Shown here piece after piece: positions 23,601 to 34,411 of a stretch of 64,000 nt of DNA. The position numbers were made by a program, and so were the translations under genes. Under the pieces are notes generated by a model. That model searched no databases. It was not told where the DNA came from and saw nothing but the letters and a program-made list of their open reading frames with translations. How positions within the stretch are numbered: position 1 is the first letter of the stretch; each line of letters begins with the position of its first letter. The stretch is from Mesodorylaimus sp. YZB2_4 (lineage: Eukaryota; Nematoda; Enoplea; Dorylaimida; Dorylaimidae), in NCBI GenBank assembly GCA_030248295.1, contig JASANH010001452.1, forward strand, positions 51,880 through 115,879, given 5' to 3'.

Positions 23601-26600
23601 TGAAACTGTATTTTACGCATGCATACATGCAAGAATCTGCTGTCTGAAACTGTATTTTACACATGTATGCATGCAAGAATCTGCTGTCTGAAACTGTATT
23701 TTACGCATGCATACATGCAAGAATCTGTTGTCTGAAACTATTTCAGACATGCATGCATGCAAGAATATGTTGCTGAAACTGTATTTTACACATGCATGCA
23801 TGCAAGCATCTGCTATCTGAAACTGTATTTTGCACATGTATGCATGCAAGAATCTGCTGTCTGAAACTGTATTTTACGCATGCATACATGCAAGAATCTG
23901 TTGTCTGAAACTGTATTTCAGACATGCATGCATGCAAGAATATGTTGCTGAAACTGTATTTTACACATGCATGCATGCAAGCATCTGCTATCTGAAACTG
24001 TATTTTGCACATGTATGCATGCAAGAATCTGCTGTCTGAAACTGTATTTTACGCATGCATACATGCAAGAATTTGTTGCTGAAACTGTATTTTACACATG
24101 CATGCATGCAAGAATATGTTGCTGAAACTGTATTTTACACATGCATGCATGCAAGCATCTGCTATCTGAAACTGTATTTTGCACATGTATGCATGCAAGA
24201 ATCTGCTGTCTGAAACTGTATTTTACGCATGCATACATGCAAGAATCTGCTGTCTGAAACTGTATTTTACACATGTATGCATGCAAGAATCTGCTGTCTG
24301 AAACTGTATTTTACGCATGCATACATGCAAGAATCTGTTGTCTGAAACTATTTCAGACATGCATGCATGCAAGAATATGTTGCTGAAACTGTATTTTACA
24401 CATGCATGCATGCAAGCATCTGCTATCTGAAACTGTATTTTGCACATGTATGCATGCAAGAATCTGCTGTCTGAAACTGTATTTTACGCATGCATACATG
24501 CAAGAATCTGTTGTCTGAAACTGTATTTCAGACATGCATGCATGCAAGAATATGTTGCTGAAACTGTATTTTACACATGCATGCATGCAAGCATCTGCTA
24601 TCTGAAACTGTATTTTGCACATGTATGCATGCAAGAATCTGCTGTCTGAAACTGTATTTTACGCATGCATACATGCAAGAATCTGTTGTCTGAAACTGTA
24701 TTTCAGACATGCATGCATGCAAGAATATGTTGCTGAAACTGTATTTTACACATGCATGCATGCAAGCATCTGCTATCTGAAACTGTATTTTGCACATGTA
24801 TGCATGCAAGAATCTGCTATCTGAAACTGTATTTTACGCATGCATACATGCAAGAATCTGCTGTCTGAAACTGTATTTTACGCATGCATACATGCAAGAA
24901 TTTGTTGCTGAAACTGTATTTTACACATGCATGCATGCAAGCATCTGCTATCTGAAACTGTATTTTGCACATGTATGCATGCAAGAATCTGCTGTCTGAA
25001 ACTGTATTTTACGCATGCATACATGCAAGAATCTGTTGTCTGAAACTGTATTTCAGACATGCATGCATGCAAGAATATGTTGCTGAAACTGTATTTTACA
25101 CATGCATGCATGCAAGCATCTGCTATCTGAAACTGTATTTTGCACATGTATGCATGCAAGAATCTGCTGTCTGAAACTGTATTTTACGCATGCATACATG
25201 CAAGAATCTGTTGTCTGAAACTGTATTTCAGACATGCATGCATGCAAGAATATGTTGCTGAAACTGTATTTTACACATGCATGCATGCAAGCATCTGCTA
25301 TCTGAAACTGTATTTTGCACATGTATGCATGCAAGAATCTGCTGTCTGAAACTGTATTTTACGCATGCATACATGCAAGAATTTGTTGCTGAAACTGTAT
25401 TTTACACATGCATGCATGCAAGCATCTGCTATCTGAAACTGTATTTTGCACATGTATGCATGCAAGAATCTGCTATCTGAAACTGTATTTTGCACATGTA
25501 TGCATGCAAGAATCTGCTGTCTGAAACTGTATTTTGCACATGTATGCATGCAAGAATCTGCTGTCTGAAACTGTATTTTACGCATGCATACATGCAAGAA
25601 TTTGTTGCTGAAACTATATTTCACGCATCCATGCAACAATCTGCTGTCTGAATCTTTATTTCACGCAGGCGTTCGAGAATGTGTCTTTTTGAATCCTTAG
25701 GTGCTATGATGTGTTCGATATTATCTGATGATTTTCTTAAAATTTTAGTGCAGTCGTGATGATATTTCGGTCAAATTACGTCAACCAGATGGCGTTGATG
25801 GGGCAGTGAAAATTACGAATCCGAAGACGTTGGAGTTCCAAGTGGTCCGCACGACTCTGCTGCCTGGTATATTGAAGACGATCAGTTACAACAAGGACAT
25901 GCCCTTGCCCTTGCGGCTGTTCGAGATACAAGACGTGGTGAATAAGGATTCGTCCATGGGTAAAATGGGAGGTGGGGTAGTGGAGTGGAGGATTGATGGC
26001 TGGTTGTTGCAGACGTTGGATCGAAGAATCGGCGTCAATTTTGTGCAGTTTATTACGGCAAGACGTCGGGATTTGAAATAATACATGGACTGTTGGATCG
26101 AGTCATGCAGTTGTTGGGCATCCCGATGGACACCAAGTCGGCCAGTGGTTACTGCATTCGTGCGTGTGATGGTGAGGGGGCACGGTCATTGTCTGATGTG
26201 GGGGGGGGGGGATAAGTGCAGTGAGAGTGAGGGGTCCCTCCCTGGTCATGGCGAGATGGCATGGGGCAAGTGTGCTAGGCGTCTGCCTGCCTATCTGGGG
26301 GTCCCAGGTTCGAGCCCCAGCCAAGGCAACGAATTTGTTCTTTGTCTTTTGAAACCTTAGGTGAGTCTTGCACATTTATCTTTGGCAGCCTGGGTCATGG
26401 CCTAGCGGTTAGAGCATCTGTCTCTCGCCCTTGCGTGGGAGGGTTCGAATCCCGCCCAGGTAAAAATGATTGTCAATTTATGTGTTCCTTAGCCCTCAAG
26501 TGCGCTGTTCAGTACTTGGATAACGTTTGACATGGCATGACCTATCGGCTCGAAACGTTCGAAAAGCGAGTGAAGAAGTAGGGACCAGTTGGGGGGGGGG

Positions 26601-26965
26601 GGGTCGGACTGCTGTGGCCTTAAATGGTTTGAGCCAAAGTGCAAAATAGCGTTGGCTTGGTACTTTTTGCGGCCTCACTAAGGGTTTTTATTGATGTCGT
26701 GAGACAGCAAGATTTTAAAAAAACAAAATGGTTTGGAATATTCAAATTAAAAAATGCGGGAAAAATTTGCATATTGTCTGCTGAGGGTCAACTAGCGAGT
26801 ATCTTTTCAGATGCGACCTATTTCGAAGGTCGGTGTGCGAGTGTACGAGGACCAGGCGATGTGGAGTTGGGTCGTTTGGGCGTCATCCATCCTGAGGTGT
26901 TGAAGGCATTTGAGTTGACGATGCCGTGTTCTGCACTCGAGATCACGATCGAACCGTTTTTGTGA
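14675..26965 (+). CDS. FARSB: Phenylalanyl-tRNA synthetase beta subunit, cytosolic
   Basis: Twelve exons: 14675-14732, 14811-14866, 16757-16860, 16912-16968, 17028-17100, 20548-20814, 21875-22165, 23045-23106, 23163-23466, 25749-25959, 26013-26171, 26811-26965. All junctions are GT-AG with matching phases; the total is 1797 nt, 598 aa (human about 589). The protein begins [16 protein letters not shown] and contains [44 protein letters not shown] [69 protein letters not shown] and [18 protein letters not shown]. The beta subunit pairs with FARSA in the alpha2-beta2 enzyme that charges tRNA-Phe; its B3/B4 region (exons 3-7) edits Tyr-tRNA-Phe. The introns are strongly repeat-laden (see separate entries). 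Confidence 0.97.
15560..16330. repeat. Tandem repeat (about 320-335 bp), three copies, with GC-rich hairpin core
   Basis: The core 'tgcgaccgcaacgaaagc' plus 'tgcgcggtcgcagacactc' plus 'cagtcgcagacgcgtcgc' recurs at 15595-15663, 15935-16003 and 16247-16310. The intervening sequence is shared in part (ttctcacattttagaaa.acacgtc, gtagagcagaaaaat). TGCGACCGC and GCGGTCGCA form an inverted repeat in each core. It lies in FARSB intron 2. Confidence 0.8.
17868..18112. repeat. Palindromic repeat, copy 2 of 3 (centre of the larger foldback)
   Basis: Left 'tttgaatttcccgcccg', 'gccgcttatgaca' and 'gccagaaaatttata' are mirrored by 'tataaattttctggcgat', 'tgtcataagcggc' and 'cgggcgggaaattcaaa'. It is the same family as 170-412. 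Confidence 0.7.
18702..20222. mobile_element. hAT-like element, family 'CCGATA', nested in the foldback element
   Basis: The 1521-bp insertion has termini CCAGGTCCGACCGATA...TATCGGTCGGACCTGG and a perfect 8-bp duplication, AATCAGTT (18694-18701 and 20223-20230). Subterminal words ccgata/tatcgg are repeated at both ends (18710-18800 and 20180-20212). The interior holds a minus-strand Cys/His-containing open stretch near 18933-19157, which I cannot assign to a transposase. The duplication and ends fit hAT. Confidence 0.82.
21250..22925. repeat. GATCGATTGATC-rich degenerate repeats flanking FARSB exon 7
   Basis: Two nearly identical 120-bp copies lie at about 21255-21374 and 21375-21494 (gatcgatcgattgatttgg...caatcaatcgattg). 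Diverged relatives fill much of 22190-22925 on the other side of exon 7. Apart from exon 7 (21875-22165) I see no coding sequence. Confidence 0.75.
23575..25655. repeat. Higher-order minisatellite (about 44-bp monomers, 175-bp blocks, 610-bp duplication)
   Basis: Nearly 50 monomers of 'tgaaactgtatttta(c/g)' plus 'catgcatgcatgcaag' plus 'aatctgctgtc' run through FARSB intron 9. Four monomer variants form a 175-bp block repeated in register at 24440, 24615, 24790, 24965 and 25140. The 23613-24225 stretch recurs 610 bp later. The palindromic CATGCATGCATG core keeps both strands open and creates spurious ORFs. Copies are highly similar, suggesting recent amplification. Confidence 0.95.
26388..26530 (+). 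repeat. tRNA-derived SINE, family A, copy 1
   Basis: The tRNA-like head has A box 'tggcctagcggttagagc' and B box 'gggttcgaatccc', with a partial acceptor match (gcctgg/ccaggt). A body follows, 'attgtcaatttatgtgttcc' then 'ttagccctcaagtgcgc', which is shared with the minus-strand copies at 37147-37312 and 52855-53013. The degenerate anticodon arm argues against a functional tRNA. It lies in FARSB intron 11. Confidence 0.75.
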
Positions 26966-28186
26966 AAGTGATTGGTGGAATGAGTTTTTTTGTGGATTTG
27001 AGGAAAGGCTTATGGTGGATGTGGTTGATGGGAGGATGGGGCTTTGCCAGGGCGGGGTTGCAAAGGACCATATGCTTGCACATACTGTAAAATGGGTCCA
27101 GGGGGGTTGAAGGTGACTCCGAAGGCATGAGTCTCGCGAAATGCATGATTTACACCTGCTGAATGGTGGTTGTAGTGGGAACTAGCGACGGTATTGCTGG
27201 TGCGGGGTTCGAATCCCACGGGGGGAATTTGCTATTTAATTTTAAGAAATTTCTTCCATCTAAAATTTTAGAAATGTCTACGTGCTTTTTTAAAAAAAAT
27301 CAAATTAAAAATGGCGGGAAAATTTTGAACCTCGAAGTCCCTTTGGATTGTGCCCGTATTAGTACAAAGGGCTGGTCACAGGGTTGCCTTGTTGGTTAGA
27401 TAAGCAGTCAGCATATGACCACAAGATCCTAGCTGGCGGTCACAGTGTCGCAGCGGTAACTACTCTGTAGCTGCAAGCTGAGGTTGGCTCAGGTTCAACT
27501 CCCAGTCGGGGCGGTTGTTTTTTGAACCAAACTGTCTCTGCATTTCAGACATTTGTAACTCAGTTTGTTTCATCGCCCCCCCCCCCCCCCCGAGCCTCAC
27601 TCGTGCTGGCTGCCTTAGCAGAACGGGCTGTGCTCGAGTGAGTCAAAAATAAACAGTCGCTGGTTCTGGTTGTGGATAGATAAACACGAAATTCGTTGCG
27701 CAGAGTTGGCAGAAGCTGTTCGAGCTAGAGCATGGCGTTGTTGGCAGGCAGTAAAGTACAGGTGCAGTGTCACAGGCCATGCGCACCCCAATGGGTCCCT
27801 GGTAAGTCTAGATTTAAAGGGGGGAAATTACTCGCTAGAAACTCATCTTCTAGTGAAAATTCGAATTCAAAAAATGGCGGGAAACTGTGATTGTTGAGTA
27901 ACAGGCGATCTCGTGCCTGAGTTGAAGTACAGAGCGTGTGACGAGTCCAGGCGCAAGGCACAGCCTTACATGGCCACAGTGTTTGCCTCTCGTCTAGTGG
28001 GGGGGGGGGGGGATCGGATTGCGCATATTTTCCATGCCGAATATGGACGGCCAGGTGGCGGGGTTGCCAGGCGACAAGGACTCGCCAATTCGAAGAGTGT
28101 GCCTAGCGCCTACTATCGACCCATGTTGGTCTTTGTCATTTTCGTTGTGTACCAGTCGTCTTAAAATCGAAACACCGGTTTTTCTA
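26966..28186. other. Intergenic stretch between FARSB and the two-span protein gene
   Basis: No gene is seen. It contains at least two tRNA-T-arm-like words (gcggggttcgaatccca at 27202; ctcaggttcaactcccag at 27487), a C16 tract at 27576-27591 and a G14 tract at 27999-28012. The FARSB 3' UTR and the next promoter should lie here. Confidence 0.5.
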
Positions 28187-31100
28187 ATGCGGACACGGCG
28201 TGCTGACGAGCAGCGAGGCCAGTCATCTGAACTGGACTCGTATAAGTTGGGTGAGGAGATGGAGGCGAGGATGGGGCACGAGTACGAGGATGCCCAGACC
28301 AAGGAGTCGAGTTCCATCTACGACAGGATATTCCCACTCAGGTAAGCCCAATCACATTCACTTGCAGTCCATATGCCAGTCGAGTGTCAGGTTGTTCATA
28401 TGGACAGCCAACTTGTCGATGAGTCTGACCCTAAAGGGCTGGGATTTCCAAAAATACTTGGTGGAACTGAGATTTGAACCATGGACCTCTAGGATATTAG
28501 AGCATGTGATGTATATGAATTGTGTGCGCCACACCCTGCATTAGTGTCCATTCTGCCCATATGCCAGTCAAAAATGCTAGGCTTCATATGGACGCTATTT
28601 TGTACGTTCAAGTTCAAGCTTTACTGCGACCCATAGCAGCACGAGTGCACCTACTAGGGCACACACAAGCCTGACCGTGAAGGACTGGGGTTAAGAGGGT
28701 GTCACGCTTTTCAAAAACGTTTGGTGGAACTGGGATTTGAACCGTAGACCTCCAGGCTGATAGTGCATGTGATGAATATGAAGCCTTCCCACATGCCTCT
28801 GGCCCTATAGACCATTTTAAAGGATTAGTAAATTACACAATTTAAATTTCCCGCTGCAAGCCGCATATAACAGTTTTACAATTATTAAATTTCATCACTT
28901 CAAAGCTTTTGCGCAGTGCGTCCCGCTCTTAAGCTTTTAAAAACAGAATAGCAACATATCACTTTTTGAAAAAAACCAATCTGAAACCCATGGAAACGGT
29001 CAACTGAAAATTTCTGTCAATACAACTAGCGCACAGGCTTCAAAGTGAGACTCATCAAAATTGTCATAAGCGGCTTGGAGCGGGAAATTTAAATTTTGCC
29101 ATGTATGAAGCCTGTGAAATAATTTATAGCGTATGCTGTATTGAGCCATATCCTAGCAGTGTGTAAGAAGAAAAGGGGCCTGTAGGATTTGAACCAGGGA
29201 CCTCCAAGTTGTCAGTGCTGGACCTCAGCGTGACGATTCTGAGTTTCTCCAGCAGCTACTCCTGCTCGCATGGATTATTCTGCCCCTTGATCGAATACTT
29301 GACAGGATAGCAGAACGGCCTCGGAATCGAATAGATGTGATGTCAATCCCGCTTTTTGCTCTAGAGCTACAGGATTTCATAGCGCCTGAAGGGGGGGGTT
29401 CAAGTCAGGTACAGAGCAGAATAACCCCTGGAATTATTGGTGATGGTATCCAATGCTCGTTGTCAATGTCTGCTCGCAACACTGGCTCTGACTGAGTTTC
29501 GTTTGTCATAGGTTTCCGATGATGGCCATTGGGGCCATAGTGTCCCTGGTCGGTCTGGGCATGTTCATTGGCGGATTCGCTGGCTTGGTGGCTGATATGG
29601 ATGTGAAAATTAGACGAACCGGTGCTCCGAATATTGGGTGAGTAGCTGTGATAAGATGGGCACAAAAAGTGTTGGCTTGAGTGGGATTCGAACCCGCCCC
29701 AGTAGGATTACCGAAACCACTAATGACATCGGCTAGTATCAAGTCTCTCTGCATTGCACCCAATCCCATGTTATTAGCATCCTTTTTCAGACCACTTAAT
29801 TACAATTACGTCCACTTGCTTTTTCATGCGAAGTGGATACAAAAGATTGCTGCACAAGTGGCTGGGGTGATAACATTGTCATTAGTGGGTGCTGCACGCC
29901 TTCTCAGCATCCCAGGATTTAATTGGTCAGGCGAAAGCTAACTTTTTTACGGTCTATTGATAAAACTGATCACGAACCTAGGGGCCCTTCTGACTCTGTT
30001 ATTTAGGAACTTTCACAATCCTTGTTTCATCATGTGGCTCAGCCATCCTCCATCACCTAACTGATTTTCTTGTCATTGATCACTTATCTGCACATCACTG
30101 ATTATTAATCCTGATAGCTGCGGCTTATCACTTATTACTTGTCTGATCAGTGGCCATTAATTAGTTATTAATTACCAGCACCTAAATATCGATCACTGAG
30201 CAGTAACTGATAATCAGTGGATGCATCAAACGTTTTTGCTTTTAAATGATCAATTATCACCGATAACAGAAGTGGCAACAGGTCACCGATGATTGAGGAT
30301 CTAATAAGTCATTACTTCACTATTTATTTATCGATAACCCATGCCTCATGTCTGATCTTCGATTACTGATTACTGGTCATGATAACTGATCGTTGATGAC
30401 TGATAGTTTCCTGATCGATACCCTCTGACAACTGATGTTGTATAACAGATTACCTATGATCATCTGATCAGATTCAAGATCATTGACCTATAATCCAGGC
30501 CATGTGTCTTCGATCACTACAGTAATCATTAATCAATAATTTTGACCATCAGTTATCAGTGATCAACGATGAGTGATAATGTTCTGATCGATAACCTTTG
30601 ATAATTAAGTGATAAAAGAGATCATCGATAATCTGATCAGTCATTGTTCAAAGATCACTGATCAATAATCCAGGCCACATGTCTCAGATTTTTGATTACC
30701 GATCACTGATCATTGAACGATGATAATGTTCTGATCAATTATCACTGATAACAAATGTGATAACAGGTCATTGATGATCGCCGATTAGATCAGTCGTCAC
30801 TTCACTGATCACTAATCCATAATCCCAGCCGCTTGTCTGATCTTTGATTAATGATCATCAATGATTGTGCCTTCAGTGATCGTTGATGAGTGATGAGTGA
30901 TAATGTTCTGATCATTTATCACTAAAAACAGGCAACCCATGATCACTGATCTGATCTGATCAGTTTACTACTTCACTGATCACTTATCAATAATCAGGAA
31001 TCAACTCTTCTATACCTACTGCGGGACACCACCAATGACCTCTTCATTTTCAGCTACCTGTTGATGCTGGTCGTGTCAGTGGTGGTCATGGTCGGTGGTG

Positions 31101-31760
31101 GTGTCAGTTTGTTCTGCGGTTGTGGTGCTATTCGATATAGGAAGAGAATGACCGAAATGAGAGAAGGCAAGAAGGACAAGTACAAGGCCAAATCAACATC
31201 GCCTATGAAACCAGGACTGGCATCCAGTGGGTCGAGGTCCACCTTGGCATTTTCAAGTGCCCAGACCAGGACCTATGAGCCGAATGGCGATGTGACATAC
31301 ACAGTCACCTATCAGTACAGGGGACCACCACCAGCAGAAATCAAGTGAGTCATAGCCCAGTACAGCGCTGAATGTTTTACGCAAGGGTTCGATTCCTGGT
31401 GGGTCCACCTGTTTTAGTTTTTAGAATTGGTAGAGTAATTTCTTCATGCAGAGTAGTGTTACTTGTTCAGCGGCGCTTCTGGGATGGAGACTAGAGGCAG
31501 CAGGACATCCACTGTGTGTCTGTCATAAACATCCCCTTCATTCTAGTGGCATCCCGGCATACCCGGCTCCACCGCCCGACGTGTCGCCGACATTGAAAAT
31601 CGATCCTAATTCAATCAAATCCACCCCTGGTCAACACAAACTAAAATTAAAGCCAGTCGTTCAACAACGTCCCCACTTAGCCGCCCAGCCTTGTACGGAG
31701 AGTAGGGAAATGGCATTGGCCAATGTGCCGCGCAAATTGGTATTGATTAAAAGGGTTTGA
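28187..31760 (+). CDS. Unrecognised two-transmembrane protein with Pro-rich C-terminal tail
   Basis: Four exons, 28187-28341, 29512-29637, 31054-31344, 31547-31760, all join in phase 2 with GT-AG junctions. They give 786 nt, 261 aa. I do not recognise the family. The Met at 28187 is the first plausible start, but the frame is open upstream, so the N terminus is uncertain. Residues 1-52 are acidic and hydrophilic. Hydrophobic spans lie at about 55-78 (IGAIVSLVGLGMFIGGFAG) and 95-120 (YLLMLVVSVVVMVGGGVSLF), separated by a 15-residue charged loop. A basic segment after span 2 (RYRKRMTEMREGKKDKYKAK) is followed by a Ser/Thr/Pro-rich tail of about 125 residues. The consistent exon phases and sharp hydrophobicity support a real gene. 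Both ends are probably cytoplasmic (inference). Confidence 0.8.
28350..28795 (-). repeat. tRNA-like repeat, two tandem copies, in intron 1
   Basis: Two related units of about 200 bp start with 'catatgccagtc' (28369 and 28558). Each contains on the minus strand a T-arm-like word, (g/c)gttcaaatc(t/c)cagttccacc. A third, separate tRNA-like word is at 29187 (aggatttgaaccaggga, minus strand). No full cloverleaf is evident. Confidence 0.55.
28841..29095. repeat. Palindromic repeat, copy 3 of 3
   Basis: The ends are 'tttaaatttcccgctgcaag' and its inverse 'ttggagcgggaaatttaaa', with inner 'gccgcatataaca' and 'tgtcataagcggc' also inverted. It is the same family as 170-412 and 17868-18112. It lies in intron 1 of the two-span gene. 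Confidence 0.65.
30040..31015. repeat. Degenerate TGATCA/GATAA-rich repeats in intron 2
   Basis: Around 1 kb is dominated by 'tgatcactgatca', 'gttctgatcgataacc' and 'ataatccaggccacatgtct' words repeated at about 170-230 bp intervals (for example near 30490, 30667 and 30820). No exon-like sequence is seen. Confidence 0.7.
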
Positions 31761-32795
31761 CAAATGTGGCTGCATGATAGGATCTCTCGGGGCATGGAAC
31801 TGCCATTGCTTGTATGGTGCTCATTGTGCAATGTACATGGGAATGTGGCGTGCAATAAATGACGTAGCTGTTTGTGTCGTCTATCTGGGTGGGCTGGTCT
31901 GTCTTGCTAGCTATGGGTACAAGCATGGCCATGTCAGTGCTGGTGCAGTGGCTCGACCTTGATCGGTGTCGCGTGAGTGCCTGGGTTCAATTCCTGGTGG
32001 GTGCTTATGATTTGTGAGCCCCAGCTGATCTTGCAGGCCGCCATGGGTGACATCTGGGACCGACGGCACTGCGGAGAGGTCTCTGCAGTCGTTCGGCCTT
32101 AGTTTGTGCATAGGACAAAAGCCTGGGTACTTTGAACTATGAACCTTTGCTGATTTTGCAATCTGAGCCATGGGTGACATCTAGGGCTGTAGAGGCACTG
32201 AGGGGAGGTCCCTCCAGCATGATTTCACATAGATTACACTGTAATGGCACCAGATAGTCTGCCTGGATGCTTTGGTTGTGGGTGTACTCACTGTGGAAGG
32301 CCATGCTTGAATGGTAGCTGTACCATTGGGCCAATAGCGTATGGTATGCGCAGGCTGTAACGTTCCGCCAGGTCAGCAGAGTTTTTACTGTAGCCTATGG
32401 CGTATGCTCAGCGTATTGTACTCTGTCGCTGCCAGCGGCCTGACCTAGCTGTCAAAGAAAGAAGGAATGAACTTTATGTGTCCAGTCAAGGGTTGCGGGC
32501 CCCATATGCACCTATTGTGTGTTCCAGCCATGTGTACTGTGTGCTGTCAGAAGGGGCTTGATTTGTGGGCGCAACCTGTCACTGACTAGCGGTTGACCAA
32601 TCGGTTCTATTGAATGCTGCTGGACAAGATCACAGTGCAAAGTGACCCGTTTATGCTTGGTGGCATAACATACGCTTATGTTACCATTGACCTGGCTGCA
32701 CAAACAGGCCCCTACTAAGCCTTACTAGGCCTGTAACTGTCAATTATTGTAAACACTACAGTGTGCCAGCTATCTGGCAGTGAGCTACAGTAAGC
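31761..32795. other. Convergent intergenic stretch
   Basis: It lies between the 3' ends of the two-span gene (+) and GPB5 (-). A tRNA-like word 'gggttcaattcctggtggg' is at 31983, and a similar word is at 31386 within the upstream intron. No other gene is seen. Confidence 0.45.
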
Positions 32796-34411
32796 TCAAT
32801 CATAGGCTTCAATGGGGACTTCTCTGGTCAGCAGTCGAATACGGGTGGCCACTTTCATTGGTTTGCGCCAGTCGTAAGTGGGCGGGTAAACCACAGCTTC
32901 CTTTTCGGTCAGTCCGTTTCCACCTTCGTTGTCCTGACCCATGGTACCCACTACGGGCATGCTACCCATGCGACCACCCAGTCGCTTTCGTTTTGGATTG
33001 CCAGGAGTCATGCAGTTGGTTGTCTTGGGGTTGCATCTGAAGAGATATCTTGCATGGAAGGCAGTTCAGTGGCTGCACTGGCACCAGTCACGATGACTTC
33101 TGCCCCCATTGAACATTCGGGGGCCTACCCCCTGGTGCCCTCCAGTACCCCCAGGGGTACCCTACACCCTATCCCCGCAACATACGTCGAGCAAACGCAG
33201 CTCTCCGCTTCAGTGAACACGTATCGTCTGGCTTCCATGCCAGCACCTGGATCGCAGTTGGACAGCGTGACCACGCGTTGTTTGGCCTGTCCAAAATTGC
33301 ACACCTGTTGCGATCCAGCCATGTGCGGGAACATGTACGTGCCGAACTGAAACGGTAATCGTCAGTGTTAAGTTTGGTAGGGCGGGTGCGTGCAGTCCTG
33401 CCAGACCTGCAGTAATTATCCGCAGCCCCAGTGGGATTTGGGGAATGGGTGTGAGGCATGGACTAGTCTCTCCAGCCTCAAGTCAGGTGTTTCCTGAACC
33501 AGTGCACTGATATTGGGGCAGTTACATGGGGAGTGGAGTCGAGACTCTTCTTCTGGCCCATGAATCGTGATGGCTCCTATCTACAGGGATTAGCTAGTAG
33601 AGATTTACACCAGTCAGCCAAAGTCTTGCGGCCTACGTGGCTGAAACATGACGCTGATGGGTGACGTTCACAGCTGCTCGTTCCAGATTGCCAGGCTAGC
33701 TTAAAAAACACCTCATAGGAGCCTAGCGGAGTTCTCCTTTACCACTCTCCCAGGTATCTTTTCTCAGAAGCCCTTAGGCTTTCTGATGAGTTATAGTCTT
33801 GCGACCTGGTCTGTGGCTGAAACATCATCCCGACGGGTGACATTCACAGCTGCTCTTTCTTGCAGAGGAGGAATTGCCACGCTAGCTTTTAATAAGAGAC
33901 CTCATGGGAACTCAGGGTAGTTCTCCCAAGCCCATTTTCTCAGAAGCCCCCAGGCTCTCTGAGGAGACCTGTCTTTATGACATTGCCCAGTTGGTCCTGC
34001 CATCATTTGTGACCACAGATCCCGCTTTAGGATCCCACAGATCCCATTTTAGGATCCCACAGATCCCACTTTAGGATCCCACAGATCCCACTTTAGGATC
34101 CCACAGATCCCACTTTAGGATCCCACAGATCCCACTTTAGGATCCCACAGATCCCACTTTAGGATCTTGCCTCCTCCCAAACTGACCTTTCTTTGGCCCA
34201 ACCTGAGAGAACACGATCAGAAGTGCACTCTCACCTCATTCGATTCGCACCGTCCGAAACAAGCCAATGTGCTGATTTTCTGCCTGCACGTCAGCCCGTT
34301 CTTATCCACACCGACAGCAGTGAAATTCAATTCTCTTAGCTGGCATTGCGATTGGGCGTTGTTGAATGGGACCAGGGCCAGCAAAGCAACCTGTACTAGC
34401 AGACTGAGCAT
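32796..34411 (-). CDS. GPB5: Glycoprotein hormone beta-5 subunit (thyrostimulin beta), with long C-terminal extension
   Basis: Three exons, 34411-34235, 33346-33186, 33036-32796 (phases 0 and 2, GT-AG), give 192 aa. A signal peptide of about 20 residues (MLSLLVQVALLALVPFNNAQ) precedes a cystine-knot domain with ten cysteines at 23, 42, 51, 55, 75, 90, 109, 111, 114 and 121. These include the CxGxC motif (CFGRC, 51-55), CxC (109-111) and TLSNC before the last loop. The spacing matches animal GPB5. An N-glycosylation sequon NFT is at 29-31. GPB5 pairs with GPA2 as a secreted ligand of LGR-type receptors. Past the knot is an unusual tail of about 60 residues starting NPKRKRLGGRM, with a KRKR basic site at 128-131. 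The 0.9-kb intron 1 carries a 22-bp tandem repeat and a duplicated block. Confidence 0.92.
33600..33985. repeat. Duplicated block of about 185 bp in GPB5 intron 1
   Basis: Two tandem copies (about 33616-33793 and 33797-33974) share 'gtggctgaaacat', 'gacgggtgacattcacagctgctc', 'ttgccacgctagctt' and 'ttctcagaagccc.aggct.tctga'. Fragments of the 'ggctgaaacatca...gggt' motif also occur at about 36332, 47452 and 61623, so it belongs to a dispersed family. Confidence 0.7.
34012..34168. repeat. 22-bp minisatellite, seven units
   Basis: The unit is 'ggatcccacagatcccactt' plus 'ta', with nearly perfect copies; the first has 'cgctt' and the second 'cattt'. It lies in GPB5 intron 1. Confidence 0.95.

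Noticed and set aside
23613..25639. Repeated 60-113-codon open frames ([11 protein letters not shown]..., [12 protein letters not shown]...)
   Set aside because: They are produced by the 44-bp CATGCATG minisatellite in FARSB intron 9, appear on both strands, and have no independent start or context.
23575..25655. CRISPR-like array
   Set aside because: The repeats are contiguous with no unique spacers, and the host is a eukaryote.
26388..26462. Functional tRNA gene
   Set aside because: A and B boxes are excellent, but the anticodon arm and part of the acceptor do not pair well, and the SINE body follows directly; called a SINE instead.
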